Positions 32,913 through 44,892 are shown, counted from the first letter of the stretch. The stretch: 64,000 bases of DNA from Brachypodium distachyon (GCF_000005505.3 NC_016135.3:15098613-15162612); one strand, 5' to 3'. Made by a program: numbers and translations. The notes: generated from the sequence alone by a model not told the origin.

Positions 32913-34654
32913 TGTGTCGGCGGCATGGACCTCCGCCGCTGCGGGGTTTCCTTCAGTTGCCGGGGGGGCTTCCCCAGCAACCAGCTTGGGGGCGACTGAG
33001 GCGCAGTCTGCCTGTGCAAGAACACCCCCGCCGGAACCTTCCGGCGCTCCGCTGCCAACTTGGACAGCTCGTCAGCCGCGAAGTTATCCTTCCGCTTGAC
33101 GTGCTCAAATCGCAGGCCCTTGAACTTGTGTTCTAGCTTGCGGACTTCATCCACGTACGCTGCCATCTGTGGGCACTCGTAGTCCTTGTTGGGAGTCCCC
33201 GCGAACAACCAAGCGCTTGATATCTAGAGCGATTGCCGCCCGCAACCCGTCGAGCCGCCCTTCATACTCTGCCGTGTTGTTAGTGGAGTTGGGGAAATTG
33301 AGTTGGATGGCGAACCTCAACTGATCTCCCGTCAGCGACTCGATGACGACCCTGGCACAGGCTCCCTGGAGGCTGAACGCGCCGTCGAAGTATAGGATCC
33401 AGTGGTCCTTGTCCACCTTGCCCGGCAAGCTGGTCTTCGGCTCATCCTCCTTTATGCCCGTCGAAGTCCATTTTGCGATGAAGTCAGCCAGGGCCGTACT
33501 CTTGATGCTCTTGGTGTTGGCGAAGTGTAGGTCAAACTCCGACAGCTCCATCCTCCACTCGGCCACCCTCCCGGTGGCTTCACGGTTGGTGAGGGCTCGC
33601 TCAAGGGAGAACCCTGACACCACCGTGACGCGGTGCGCCTGGAAGTAGTGGTGCAGCTTGTGTGACGCAAGCAGAACTCCCAGCAGGAGCTTTTGTACCT
33701 GCGGGTACCTCGTGCGGGCATCGCGCAGCACCGTGCTGACGAAGTACACCGGGTGCTGCACGAGCCACCTGCGTGGTGTGGACGTTGCCGGCTCGAGGGT
33801 GGTTCCCGGGTCCAAGGCGGTTGCCGGCGGCGGCTCAGCCCCCTGCCCCACGACCTCAGTCCCCGGGATGTCCTCCTCTCTCTCGGCAACCAGCACCGAG
33901 CTGACCACTTGGTCAGTCGCCGCTTGGTAGAGTAGCAGCGGCTCGCCCGGCCTGGGGGCGACGAGGACGGGTGGCGATTTCAGGTACTGCAAGAGATCCT
34001 GGAACGCTACCTCGGCCTCGGGGGTCCAATCTATCGAGCCCTTCTTCTTCATCACCTTGAAGAAAGGTAGGGCGCGTTCGCCCAACCTTGAGATGAAGCG
34101 GCCCAGCGCGGCAACGCAACCGTTGAGGCGCTGGACGTCCTTCACCTTGCGGAGGGCCTCCATCTTCTCGATAGCTTCTATCTTCTTCAGATTGGCTTGA
34201 ATTCCCCTGTGCGAAACAAAGAAACCCAGAAGCTGGCCCGAGTCTACACCAAAGGTGCACTTCTCAGGGTTCAGCTTGAGTGTGATCCGCAAGTCATCAA
34301 TCAGCGAGTCCCCGCGCTTTGTCTTGATGACGATATCGTCCATGTAGGCCTCTACGTTGCGGCCTAGCTGGGGTCCCAAACACTCGCGCAACGCACGCTA
34401 GAATGTTGAGCCCGCGTTCTTCAACCCGAAAGGCATGGACGTGTAGTAGTAGCAGCCAACTAGGGTGATGAACGTTGTTTTCTCCTCGTCCTCGACTGCC
34501 ATCTTAATTTGATGGTAGCCGGAAGCATCCAAAACTCAGCAAATCGCAACCGGTACTGGAATCTACTATTTGGTCAATCAAGGCACAGGGAAAGGATCTT
34601 TTGGACATGCATAGTTAAGATCAGTAAAATCTACACACATGCGTAGCTTATTCT
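32913..34654 (-). pseudogene. pol: Reverse transcriptase (3' part) and two RNase H domains of element E
   Basis: An open frame of 414 codons (34391-33147) starts next to the polymerase motif AYMDDIVIK (about 34340, both Asp present). It includes LGFFVSHRGIQAN, the first RNase H ([39 protein letters not shown]) and the second, archaeal-type RNase H (LYFDGAFSLQG with the catalytic Asp, EYEGRLDGL, VVRGDSQ). A frameshift near 33190 moves the end (KRKDNFAADELSK, about 33090) to another frame. Upstream, [13 protein letters not shown] (about 34430) holds a stop between 34391 and 34410. Solo LTR D starts at 34655. Confidence 0.85.
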
Positions 34655-35308
34655 TGTAACATCCCAAAATTTCAAACTTTTACATGAGCATTGCATCCAT
34701 AAGCATCATGCCATAATTGCATATTTGAAGTCAATTTTGAATCTCAAAAGGCTTTTAAAAGGTTTTTATTTCAATTTAAACCCTAGGGTTTTCACCCATT
34801 TGGGCTTTGGATCTTCAAACCAATAAGGTTTACTTATAAAAGGGATTTATTGCACATATAAGCTATCCCATAATTTTTGGATAATTATTTGGAGTTGAAA
34901 AAGTATTTTATTTAAATAGTTATATAGCCCTAAAGGCATTTATAGGGAAAATGTATTTTTATATATTTTATTTTGAGGGGAAATTGCTCCCAAAAGTTGA
35001 ATCATGATAGAACAAGATTTTACAAATTTTCAAGAATTTATTTGGACCAATTTGAAGTTCAAAATCAAAAGTTATCAAAGAAATAAGAAAAACAGAAAAA
35101 GAAAAGGGCTAAAAGAAAAAAAAAGGGAAAACCGGACAGGCCCAGCGCCGCGCGCGCCCGCTGCCACTGATAGGTGGGGCCCACCTGTCAGGGCCTTCGT
35201 CCCCGTTAGGAAAGCGCCGCCCCCCCGCCGCCGGATCCGCGCCGGATTCCGCGCGTGCCATCGCCGCCCCGCCAATTTAGGCCTTCCCGAAGCAAGCCGA
35301 GCGCGGCA

Positions 35309-35316
35309 CTATAAAG
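35309..35316 (+). promoter_or_regulatory. TATA box of LTR D
   Basis: CTATAAAG lies in a GC-rich setting and is followed by a C/T-rich leader. The aligned site in the LTRs of A is TCTTAAAG (45597) and in the 4.6-kb solo LTR CTATAAAAG. Confidence 0.65.
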
Positions 35317-37873
35317 CCCGGAGCTTCCCGTCTCTTTCCCCTCTGTTCGCCCCCGCTCGCACGCCTCCAGGCCGTCGGAATCGCTCGCCGGAGAAGCTCC
35401 ACGCCCGCCGCCGTTTTCGCGTCGCGCCGACGAGCTCGGTGAGCCATCCTCGTCGCCACCTGCCTCTTCTTCTTCCTCGCTCTCTTGCACGCATTTTGAC
35501 ACGGTTGGTTTTCCGTTTGGCACACCGCAGCTCCCCGTCGACGAGCGCCCGAAGCTCCGCCGCCGTCCGCCGCCCGCTGCCGTCTTCGCGCCGTCCTAGA
35601 CGACAGCCCCACCGTCCCCAAGCGCTGCCGACTGCGTCCCCGAGAGCTGCCGATTGCGTCCCCGACCCCGCCTCGTCGCGCCGCGCCTCCCGCACGCATC
35701 GCCGGAACCGCCCGCCGCCGCTCCCCACCGTCGCCGGAGCTTCGCCAGAACCCTAGCGCCGCCCAGTGAGCTCCATGATCAATCTCGACCGTGCATTCTT
35801 CATCTACGGCCCAGATTAGATCAGGTTAATTCCCTTAAGTGAACCTGTATGCACCAATGAGAAGCTGCCATGTGGCACTTTAACTATAAGACGAAAAATG
35901 TAATTTTAATCCCACGGAATAATTAAATGGCACTTTTGCAGAAAAGCCCGTGTAACTTCAAATGATCATAACTTTTAAACCCTTTGGCCAAATTTGACAA
36001 ACTTGACCTTTTTGGAAAGCTCTCAATCTGTAGAATATTTTGGAACTGTCCAATTTCCAATTTGAATATTTGAATCACAGTCAATTTACAGCATAGGGTT
36101 TAATGCCATTTAAATCATAACTAATTATTTAGAAGTCCTTTTTAAATGAAACCAGTGCCCAAAAATTTATTTTAATGTCCTCTGTCCACTGGGACAGAGA
36201 AATAAATATTTAAAATTAAATTATTTGGCTGATGCCAATAAAACCTTAGTTTAGGGTTTTAATAAATTGTTTTTGCCCTTTTGTTTAAAACCCTAATTTG
36301 TTTTAAATGCTTATGCTTAAGTTCAGTTGATCACCCAAATAAAATAAAACCAAATCATGTCACATGTTTGCATCGCATCATAGCATACTTTATTTTGTCA
36401 TGATTTGAATTGTGTGTTTATGTGTGTGTATATTGTTTGTATTTGAATTGTTTTCTCGTAGAGCGAACCTTGTGATTGTGACGAGTGTTTGAACTCCAAC
36501 TGCTACCAAGGCAAGTTCACTTTGATCATATCCTATTACTGTTTGTTTTTTAAATACTTATGCATTAGAGTTGTTTGTAGAAATGCATTGATAGGACTTT
36601 ACTCGTACTTATGCTAGCTATGATTGACCTACTAGCTATAGGGTTACCTTTGCCATGAATCCTCCACCAATAGCCATCGTGATTAGTATTGCTTAGCCAT
36701 GCTATGTTAGTAAACGTGGGAGAGAATCTCAATCACTGTGAAATGATGATGTGGAGTGATTTTGGAAACTTGGCAAAACAACCCTAATGAACCATCCTGG
36801 GTGGACTGCTTTGAGATTTTGAGATGTTATGCGACATCAGGTCCATTTCTATGGGTCTCTCCGAGTCGAGTCTCCGTGGATTCGGAGATGGATCATCCAT
36901 GGACGTCTCTTCCATGGATTCGGGGAGCGCTTGCATCGCAAATGTGGAATGCCACCTGGGGTATCAGAAACTTGACTAGTTTCCTGTTTAGTAGCTTCCA
37001 GTGCAACCACAAGCTAAATGGGCTCTGGCTGGATGGTGTAAGAAATATGAACCCAGATCTGAGGGATTGTAATGAGGCAGTTGTGTAGGTGGGAGCGCGG
37101 GTCCCTCAGGTGGTCTGGATGAATATGTTCTGAAAATTCTTGAAGTCGATGCCGTTGCTACTCTACCCGGAGGACAGCAAGGGATTAACACGTCGATTTC
37201 TTGTGGGGAATGTGTACAACCTCTCGAGAGTGTCAAACTAAGTACTTCGCCGTGTCCCCCGTTATGGACAATCATGAGCAACTAGATATTGGAGCTGCAA
37301 GGAAAGTCTCACTCATTCCAACTTCAAAATAAAATGAATGGTTTGAACAGGGTAGGGGCACTTGATGTTTCTACTCAATAGGTTAATAGGAGCATGGGTG
37401 TTTATACCCCGTGTCCATTAATTAACAATAAAGTAACATTCAATTGTAGTAAGATAAAATATGTTTTGCTACCACGCCATAAAGCCTGAACCCCACTATA
37501 CCTCAATTGCATATACTTGGTAGGATCTGTTATAACTTCAAGGTGAACTTGCCAATACATTCAATGTACTGACCACGTAGTGGCTGCAATTAATAATGCA
37601 GGTGAATCTGACGAAGAGTGAGGTTCGTCGATGTCTTTCGGGTCATGTGCTTACATTCCAACATGCTCTCTCCTCTGGGAGTAGATGAGGCCCATTTGCT
37701 CTACCTTTCCGCTGCAGTTTTATGATACAATGTTATCATGGTTTTGAAACAATATTTGCTTATGCTGGCCTGAGAGGTCATGCAAGTTTGTAAGTACAAT
37801 TACGCTCTGGATGATACGATGTAATAAAGTTCATTTGACCTTTGTATCTCGGTATTACATCTTGAAACTGTGT

Positions 37874-37903
37874 GTGCTAGTGAGTCGATCCAGGGACTAG
37901 CAC
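37874..37903 (+). promoter_or_regulatory. Stem-loop near the end of LTR D
   Basis: GTGCTAGT (37874-37881) pairs with ACTAGCAC (37896-37903) around a 14-nt loop with CGATCCAGGG. It is identical in both LTRs of A. Confidence 0.75.
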
Positions 37904-37953
37904 AAATAAGCACAGAGATTGAACCCTAGTAAGGGGGCGGTCGCTTCAATTCT

Positions 37954-39110
37954 CCCCCTTGGGCACTACAACAGGATTAGCTAACCAAGTGGGGTACAGT
38001 ACTTCCGTGATAGCCCCCGCAGATTTGAGCTTGTCCACTTCTTGTTTGATGAAATCTTTGCGCTCCTGTGCTGGCCGACGGATCTTCTGCTTGATGGGGC
38101 GGGCGTCCGGGCGGACTGCGAGTTGATGCTCAATCACCTCCCTAGGGACTCCGGGAAGGTCCGACGGCTCCAAAGCGAACACGTCGGCATTCTCCCGGAG
38201 GAAAGTGATGAGCGCTTTCCTATTCGGCAGTAAGGTTCGCACTGACGGTGATGGTGCGCTCCTTGTTGCCGGCTTGGAGGGGCAGCTTCTTCACCTTGGC
38301 GGCCTCCTCCTTGAGCTTCTGGCCCTTGCCGGGGCACGAGCTCGAGCCTGCACTCCCCCCCGCAAGATCCTGCAGGGCAGCGCGGGCCTTTTTAGTTGCC
38401 GGGCCGTCGCCCGGCGACCCTTCACCTCCGGCAACGTCGTCATCACCGGCGTCGGCTGTGGCGGCGGCCCTAACGACCTCGCCAACGCACCAGGCCGCGT
38501 TCTTGAGGTCGCACCTGATGGAGAGGACTCCGTACACGGATGGCATCTTCATCATGCCGTAGGCGCAATGAGTCGCCACCATGAACTTGATCAGCGCCGG
38601 ACCAAGGATCCCGTTGTAGGGCAACGGGGTGTGCGCGACGTAGAACACTATGTGCTCGGCCCTGAAGGCCTCCCGGGACCCGAAGGTCACCGGCAGTGTG
38701 ATGCGCCCCAGGGGGCGCACGATCCCGGGGTTTACTCTCCGGAACGGGTCAGTGGGCTTCAGCTGCTCCACCGGCAACTAGAGTTTCTCCACCAACCTGG
38801 CGGACAGGAGGTTCAGCCCCGCTCCGTTGTCCCCCATCACCTTGGTCACCGTCATGTTGTTGATGATCGGTGAAACCACGAAGGGTATGACCCCTGAACC
38901 CAGCTGCCGCGCCGGGTGATCGTCGGAGCTGAAGGTGATCGGGACGTGCGACCACTTCAGCGGCTACTGCGGCTCCGCATCCGGCAACAGTGCACACACC
39001 TCCCGGGTGAGGCGCTTTACCGCAGCGTGGGATGAGAGAGCGTAAGCTCCCCCATGGATGCAGGCGACGCCGTGGGGCTCCTGGAAGCCCAGCTTATTTC
39101 CCCCGGTGCA
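37954..39110 (-). pseudogene. pol: Protease and start of reverse transcriptase of element E
   Basis: The piece 38242-37954 has PREVIEHQLAVRPDARPIKQ and TWLANPVVVPKG, which continue into the reverse transcriptase beyond solo LTR D. The piece 38777-38220 has the second half of the protease region (FVATHCAYG-like block, PSVYGVLSIRCDLKNAAW). The protease active site region lies around 38830. The piece 39170-38964 has GFQEPHGVACIHGGAYAL, the Gag-Pol junction seen in element C at about 11545. Breaks near 38230, 38770 and 38980 separate the frames. The sequence stops at 39115, where the LTR of F begins. Confidence 0.8.
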
Positions 39111-39115
39111 GTCGG

Positions 39116-39735
39116 TGTAACATTCCAAAATTTCAAACTCTTTCATATGCATTGCATTGTAACATCCCAATTTTCAAAACTCTTCATATGCATTGCATAT
39201 CATAAGCATCATGTCACCTTTGAATTTGATCACTTTCAAAACCCTAAAATTTGCCCCAGAAAACCCTTTTGCGAAAATGCCTTTATTTTGATTTTGGGCT
39301 TGATCTTGCTTTGAGTATTTACATTTTAACCCATGAGGTTATTGGTTTAAAAAGGGATTTAATGCATATATAAATCTATCCCATAAATTGACTTTTGAAA
39401 GTGTTTTGAAAAATAATTTGTTTCGATAGCCTAAGGGCCCTAAAAGCCATTTTATAAGCAAATATATTTTTAAATATTTTATTTTGAGGAAATTCTTGTT
39501 CCAAAATTTAGATCATATGAAAATATGATTTTACAAATTTTGTTGCAATTTATTTGGAGTGTGTTGGAGCTTCGAATCAATTTTGAGGTTCAAAAACAGA
39601 AAATACATAAAAGAAAAGGAAGAACCGAGGAAAACCGGACCGAACCGGACCAGACCGACCGGCTCAGCCGTGCCCGGACTGCCTGCAGCCACTGACAGTG
39701 GGCCCCACGCCTTCTCCTACCTCCAACTACCTCCG
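39116..39735 (+). repeat. LTR start fragment of F, first 42 bp tandemly duplicated
   Basis: TGTAACATTCC at 39116 and TGTAACATCCC at 39158 open two consecutive, slightly different copies of the first 42 bp. The rest matches the LTRs of A and D as far as their GC-rich zone (GGGCCCCAC near 39700) and then breaks off. Confidence 0.8.
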
Positions 39736-40935
39736 GATTAAAAATTACTTGTTTTGCCATACACTAGGAAACCATACTTTAATTCAATAACGTCACATTG
39801 TAATAATACCATCCACATATACTATCATAGCATAGCATTTACAAGTACGATGGCAATTGGTGGTGAGGACATGGCAAGGGTATACTATACTACTAGGATA
39901 ATCATAGCTACATAGGTATAATAATAATCCTAACAATGCAACTAATAAAAATAATAAAATAATGGGATAATGGTCAAAGTGAACTTGCCTTGATAGCAGT
40001 TGGAATTTAAGCACTCTTCGCAATCACACAGTTCGCTCTCCGGGAAAACTAATCAAATACAAACAATGCGTACATAAACACACAATACAATCAAAAGGAG
40101 ATATATGCCATGATGCAATGCAAAACATGTGACATGATTTGGTTTATTTTATTCAGGTGATCAACTGGTCCAAAGCATTAGCAATTAAAATTAATGCATT
40201 AGGTTTAAAAACGTAATGCAAAAACTAGAGATTAAAACCCTAATACAAGGTTTTATTGGCATCAGCCTATTAATTTAATTCAAAGAGTTTTATTTCTCTG
40301 TCCCATTGGATAGAGGGTGATAAAAAAAAATTTGGGCATTGGTTTCAATTAAAAAAGATTTCTAAATAAAAAGATATGATTTAAATGGCATTAAAAGCCT
40401 TTCTGTAATTTGACTGTGGTTAATTTATTCAAATTTAAATTTAAACTATGCTAAAAGATTCTACAGGTCAAGACCTTTCCAGAAAGGTAAATTTTTTTAA
40501 ATTTGGCCAAAGGGTTTAAAAGTTATGATCATTTGAAGTTCTAGGGGCTTTTCTGCAAAACTGCCATTTAATTAAACCGGGGATTAAGTTTTTCATTTTA
40601 TTAGGGACACGTGGCAGCTTCCTATTCGTCGGTACCGGTTCACTTAAAAATTTAACAAGATCTAATCTCGGCTGTTGGCCGAGATCCAACGGCCAGGGGC
40701 GCTCGGGCTCACCTCCGGGGACCCTAGGGTTCCGGAGATGGAGTTCCAGCGGTGGCGCGGTGCGGGCAGGGCGGCGGACGGAGTTCCGGGGGTCGCCGGT
40801 CGTCGAGGAGGAGGTGGGCGTGGGCGGCGCGGCGGGACGAAACCGGTGACGCAGTCGGCGCGGCGAGTCGGGCCGGGAACGTCGCCTGGGACGACGGTAA
40901 GCGGCGGTGGCGCGGTTCGGGGCTCCGGCGAGATC
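39736..40935 (-). repeat. Inverted internal LTR fragment of F
   Basis: Read on the minus strand this aligns with the LTR of A from about 45740 to 46895, including the GAGAGCGAACC block (about 40035) and the AAATGATCATAACTTTTAAA block (about 40520). The left junction lies near 39736. The right junction to pol is at about 40935, where reverse-transcriptase coding begins without LTR end or polypurine tract. Confidence 0.8.
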
Positions 40936-42308
40936 GACGAGCGGTGTATTTCTTCTCTTTCTTTAAGAGTTCTGTCATGGGTTTAGCTATCTTGGAGAAA
41001 TTCTCAATGAACCTCCAATAGTAACCAGCAAGTCCAAGGAAACTGCGGACTTCTCCGACGTTCTTCGGTGTCTCCCATTCTGTAACTGCTGCAACCTTAG
41101 CTGGGTCAACAGCTACTCCGGCTCCTGACACTATGTGTCCAAGGAAGCTAACTTGTGACAACCAAAAGTCGCACTTGCTGAATTTGGTGTACAGCTTGTG
41201 CACTCTCAGCTTCTCCAAAATAATGCGTAGATGCTGCTCATGCTCTTCTTTGCTCTTGGAATACACCAACATATCTTCGATGAATACCACGACAAACTTG
41301 TCCAAGAATTTCATGAACACCTTGTTCATGATGTTCATGAAGTATGCAGGTGCATTGGTCAGACCAAAAGGCATCACGGTGTACTCGTACAGTCCATACC
41401 TAGTGGTGAAAGCTGTTTTGGATATATCTGCTTCTCAGATCTTCAGCTGAAAATATCCTGATCGCAGATCGATCTTTGAGAACACTTGAGCTCCCTTCAA
41501 TTGATCGAAAAGATCATTGATTATGAGCAAAGGATATTTATTCTTTATCGTCACCTCATTTAGTGAACGATAGTCAATGCACATCCGTTGGCCCTTGTCC
41601 TTTTTTTCTACAAACAGAACGGGCGCTCCCCAGGGTGATGAGCTGGGGTGGATGAAACCTTTTGACAGCTGCTCGGCAAGCTGTTTCTTTAATTCCTTTA
41701 ACTCATCCAGAGCCATCTTATATGGTCTCTTGGCTATGGGTCCACTTCCTGGTATTAAGTCAATGAGGAACTCTACGTCACGGTCCGGTGGCATGCCTGG
41801 TAATTCCTCTGGGAATACGTTCGGGTATTCCTTCACTATTGGTACCTCGTCCAGGCTAACCCCGAATTGACCTTAGGTTTCTTAAGTTCAAAAGCAGATT
41901 TGAATCGGATTCTCCTGTTCTCTGGGATGGTGAGGGTGATGGTTCTTCTGACACAATCTATGAGACCCTCATACTTGGCCAGCCAATCCATTCCTAGGAT
42001 GACATCCAAACCCTTGGACCCTATTATTATTAGGTCCGTGGGGAACGTGTGTTTCCCTATTTTCAAGCTTAGCCCGTGGTTGTCATAGGCGGCTATCAGT
42101 TCTCCCTCGGTGAATTTACCTTCATGGGGTTTGCTAGTGTGCTAATAGGTAATCCCTTTTGATGCACAAATCCTCTTGAGATGAATGAATGAGATGCACC
42201 GGTATCAAACAGTACTAAAGCTTTAAAAGAATTAATGCTAAAGGTACCGATGACTATACCTTGCTCCTCGGTGATCTCTTCCATGTCGATGTGGTTCACG
42301 TTGCCCTT
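40936..42308 (-). pseudogene. pol: Protease and truncated reverse transcriptase of element F
   Basis: The protease motif VLFDTGASHSFIS lies at about 42230 and ILGMDWLAKYEGL at about 41980. The reverse transcriptase runs from about 41836 ([20 protein letters not shown]) to 40940, where it breaks off after ELLKKEKK, well before RNase H. The polymerase motif reads FIEDM in place of the FIDDI of element A, so the first of the two catalytic Asp residues is lost. Stops and shifts lie at about 42300 (Gln to TAG), 41870-41836 and 41433 (CGA to TGA). The last frame runs on into inverted LTR sequence, giving a meaningless fusion tail. Confidence 0.85.
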
Positions 42309-43442
42309 CTAGAATGGGTTTGGTTTAACCACATTCCCTCCAAATCTCTCCGAGCAATCGTTGGAGTAGTGCCCCATCTTGTGGCACTTGAAGCACTCCA
42401 CCTGGCTCATGTCCCTGCCAGGGTTGCGGTTCTGTCCGGCGCCATTGCCGTTGGTGTGGCCCTTTCCATTTCCATTCTGGTTCCCACCTCCATTGTGGTT
42501 ACCATTCCCGTTGTGGTTCCTCGAGCGTTGCTGGTGCTGGTGCTTGCTGCTGCTGCTGTTCCCGGCATGGCGGTTCTGGTGGCCATACCCTCCGCTGCGC
42601 TTGTCATTGTGGCCCCCGGCCCTGCGCACAGACGAACTGCCACTGCCGTCTTGGCTGGTGCGCGGCTTCTGATGTGGCCTCGTGTGAGAGCCTCCCTGGT
42701 GGAGCCTCCTCTTGCGGTTCTCCATCTGGTGGAGCTTCTTTTCCAGCACAATCGCCTTGTCGATTAGCGATCGGTAGGTGGGAGTGTATGCAACAGCCAG
42801 CTGAACAGAAAGTTCACCGTTCAGCGCATCCAAGAATCTCTCCCGACGCTTGGCATCAGTGGTCACCTCGTCTGGCGCATAGCGGGCGAGGCTGTTGAAA
42901 TTGTCGATGAACTCGACCACAGTGCGGCTTCCTTGCCTGAGCCACAGAAACTCCTTCTTCTTCAAATTAAGCACACCCGCTGAGATATGGGCAGTGTGGA
43001 AAGCTTCCTGGAACATATCCCAGGTGACATGTTCAATCGGGGTGGTGATCTGGTAATTCTCCCACCACGAAGCAGCTGGTCCTTCAAGCAGATGGGCTGC
43101 AAACCGTACTTTTTCCTCCTCGGTGCAGTTAATTGTCACCAAGTTCTTGTTAACAGAGCGGAGCCAGTCGTCCGCCACTATTGGCTCGGGTGAGGTGGAG
43201 AAGGTGGGTGGGCACAATCGCAGAAACCTGGTCAGCATATCCACTTGTGGAGGGTGGTGTTGCTGGTTGTTGTTGGGGTTCTGCTGGTGGTTGGCGTTGT
43301 CGTTGTTGGCCAGTTGCTGAGTGATCAGCTGAAAGAATTGGGTCTGGGCAGCCAACAGTTGCTGCATGGTAGCAGCATTCCCTTCGGCTTCGGCGTTGTT
43401 AGTCTCAACGTTGTTGGTGGGGTTCTGGCATCTTGAAGGCAT
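42309..43442 (-). pseudogene. gag: gag of element F
   Basis: The start at 43442 is MPSRCQNPTNNVE, aligned with MPPRRRNPANNDE of element A. An Asn/Gln-rich segment is followed by the gag domain (FLRLCPPTFSTSPEP, AAHLLEGPAASWWENYQI, FLDALNGELSVQLAVAYTP), a basic Gly/Asn/His-rich linker and the CCHC knuckle CFKCHKMGHYSNDC near 42395. At 377 codons the gag frame is open and full length. It ends at a TAG (42309-42311) where A continues into protease. The AG of an acceptor-like CCCTAAACAG precedes the ATG, as in A. Confidence 0.85.
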
Positions 43443-43736
43443 CTGTTTAGGGTAGCATAGATGAGGAAACAGATAGAATAGAGCTAAGGATATCTAAGCC
43501 CCCACAACAAGATATTAACTCAAGCATATTTCAATCATACACTCAATCATTCATAAAAAGGTTTTGGAAAATATAGCAAATCACACTTGTTCACGATGGG
43601 ACACTGCCCATAATAAAAGAGTACGGAAAAAGCAATCGGTCTACATTGCCATACACATAGATTGTATGGTCAATGACTATCTCGCAAAATGATAATGAAA
43701 GTAACTGATAAAGTATGGTAGGCACCAACTAGGACT

Positions 43737-44513
43737 AGGGAGGTGTGGCTGATGTCGCGGCCCCATTCGCCCTCTTCTTGGAGCGGGTGTTGGAGGCAGG
43801 GGTGTCCATCTTGTGAACCTCCTGGGGCTCCTCCTCCTCAGTCCGCACTCCATCCTGAGGCTCCATCTCCTAATCCTATGGCAGAGGTGGGGTGTGAACA
43901 GGCGCCAGTGTAGGAGCGGGTGTGGGTGTGGCTGCGGCTGCGGCGGCGGCCGTGATGAACGCCTGGAACTGCTCATAGTAGGAGCGGGCCTGGTCCCTCT
44001 CATACTGTAGCTGCTCTATGACGCCTCCCATGTTGAGGACAGTGTTCTCCAACACAGTCTTGTCCTCCTGCAGCTGGGCATTCTCCCCTCGTAGTTTACC
44101 GGCCTGCTCCTCGGCTAGGTCGGTCCTCGTCATCTCGTGCTCGAGACAAGACTCCAAGTCCACTGTGTTTGCCTCCATGTTCTCGAAGTGGGTCGTCACC
44201 GGGGTTGCATCCTCGTCATTGGTTGTTTCCACGGCCGAGCATGCATGGTTCCGCCTTCCAAAGAGGAGGCAGGGGGAGTCCTCGGGAAACTCGTGCCGAT
44301 AGTCCCGGCACACCTGCGCGAAGGCGCACTGCATGGCGAACTGAAGGCCTTGCTCGAAGGTGGGGTAGCGGCTGATGAAGGTAATATCCGGCGTTGCTGG
44401 CGCGATCTCACGCCCGCGGATCTTCGCCTCAATCTCCCACCATGGCTGCCATCCTTCTGGCACGGCGGGCTAGACTCGGCCTCTGAACCTGGGTGGTGGC
44501 AGGTCGAGGAACG
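43737..44513 (-). pseudogene. Pre-gag ORF of element F (coiled-coil protein), N-terminus cut by H
   Basis: This aligns with the 290-residue ORF of element A (48538-49410) from its residue 37 or so. Nearly identical blocks are GWQPWWEIEAKIRGREIAPA and FEQGLQFAMQCAFAQVCRDY; the coiled coil follows. Two in-frame TAG codons at about 43864-43873 replace the CAG codons that A has at the same places; beyond them the frame continues with EEEEPQEVHKMDTPASNTRS to about 43737. The function is unknown. Element H enters just before its FLDLPPPRFRGR segment. Confidence 0.8.
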
Positions 44514-44892
44514 TGTCGTCGCACGGTGCTCCGACACCGGGGGTGTGCGGTCACGGCCCCCTTTTAGGTTCGGTAGGGGCGTCGGGGCAGAGCCCCGGCG
44601 ATCGTCGGCACGGCCGATGAGACCCGGCAGGGCCGACGAAGCGAGGTACTAGAAAGTGCGCGCTAATCCAAAAACAAACACACGCACGTTTTTACCCAGG
44701 TTCGGGCCACCCGGAGCCGTAAAACCCTACGTCCTGCTTGTCTGGGCTGATATTGATTGTGGATCAAGCGTTTACAAGTTGCCGGGCAAGTTCCTGGGCT
44801 TTCCTTACTACTCTTTGCTAGTGCTCCAGGCTAACTCAACTCGCGCGGAACCCAGACTCTAACCTTCTGAACCCCCCTTCACCGTTGGCGTG
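44514..44892 (-). repeat. 3' LTR of H, left part
   Basis: The left edge TGTCGTCGCACGGTGC is the reverse complement of an LTR end like that at 5299. It contains the conserved block near 44690-44720 and is cut at the target duplication GCGTG (44888-44892). Confidence 0.85.

Larger units (their letters stand above)
34655..37948 (+). mobile_element. Element D: solo LTR of a chromovirus related to A
   Basis: It starts TGTAACATCCCAAAATTTC and ends GGTCGCTTCA. An exact 5-bp target duplication ATTCT lies at 34650-34654 and 37949-37953, inside the reverse transcriptase of E. It is 3294 bp long and colinear with the 3165-bp LTR of element A: AT-rich start, TATA box CTATAAAG (35309-35316), GC-rich leader (35150-35760), GT donor-like site at 35766, AT-rich middle, and stem-loop at 37874-37903. 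Apparent frames in the GC-rich leader (35004-35756 and both-strand shadows) are not taken as genes. Confidence 0.9.
27032..39115 (-). mobile_element. Element E: Tat-lineage Ty3/gypsy retrotransposon, 5' part cut off
   Basis: Reading right to left, protease, reverse transcriptase, RNase H, archaeal-type RNase H and integrase (39110 to 31648) are followed by a hairpin-rich spacer, an antisense gene on the plus strand, a polypurine tract and the 3' LTR (28037-27032). Solo LTR D is inserted at 34655-37948. Element F begins at 39116 and removes gag and the 5' LTR from view. The polymerase motif YMDDIV is intact, but several frameshifts are present. Confidence 0.85.
39116..44513 (-). mobile_element. 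Element F: rearranged chromovirus related to A
   Basis: The left part is a plus-strand LTR start (39116 to about 39735). It is joined to an inverted internal piece of the same LTR type (about 39736-40935, minus), which is joined directly to the reverse transcriptase on the minus strand (40936). Protease, gag and a pre-gag ORF follow to 44513. RNase H, integrase, chromodomain and the LTR edges are missing from this side. Element H is inserted at 44514 after GAACG. The five bases GTCGG (39111-39115) are the candidate target duplication in E. Confidence 0.8.

Noticed and set aside
35004..35756. 250-codon frame in LTR D
   Set aside because: Same GC-rich leader zone as in A; composition explains it and the frame is not shared between the two LTR types.
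40724..41377. 217-codon reverse transcriptase variant with a new Arg/Pro-rich C-terminus
   Set aside because: The tail after about 40940 is inverted LTR sequence; the fusion is an accident of rearrangement.
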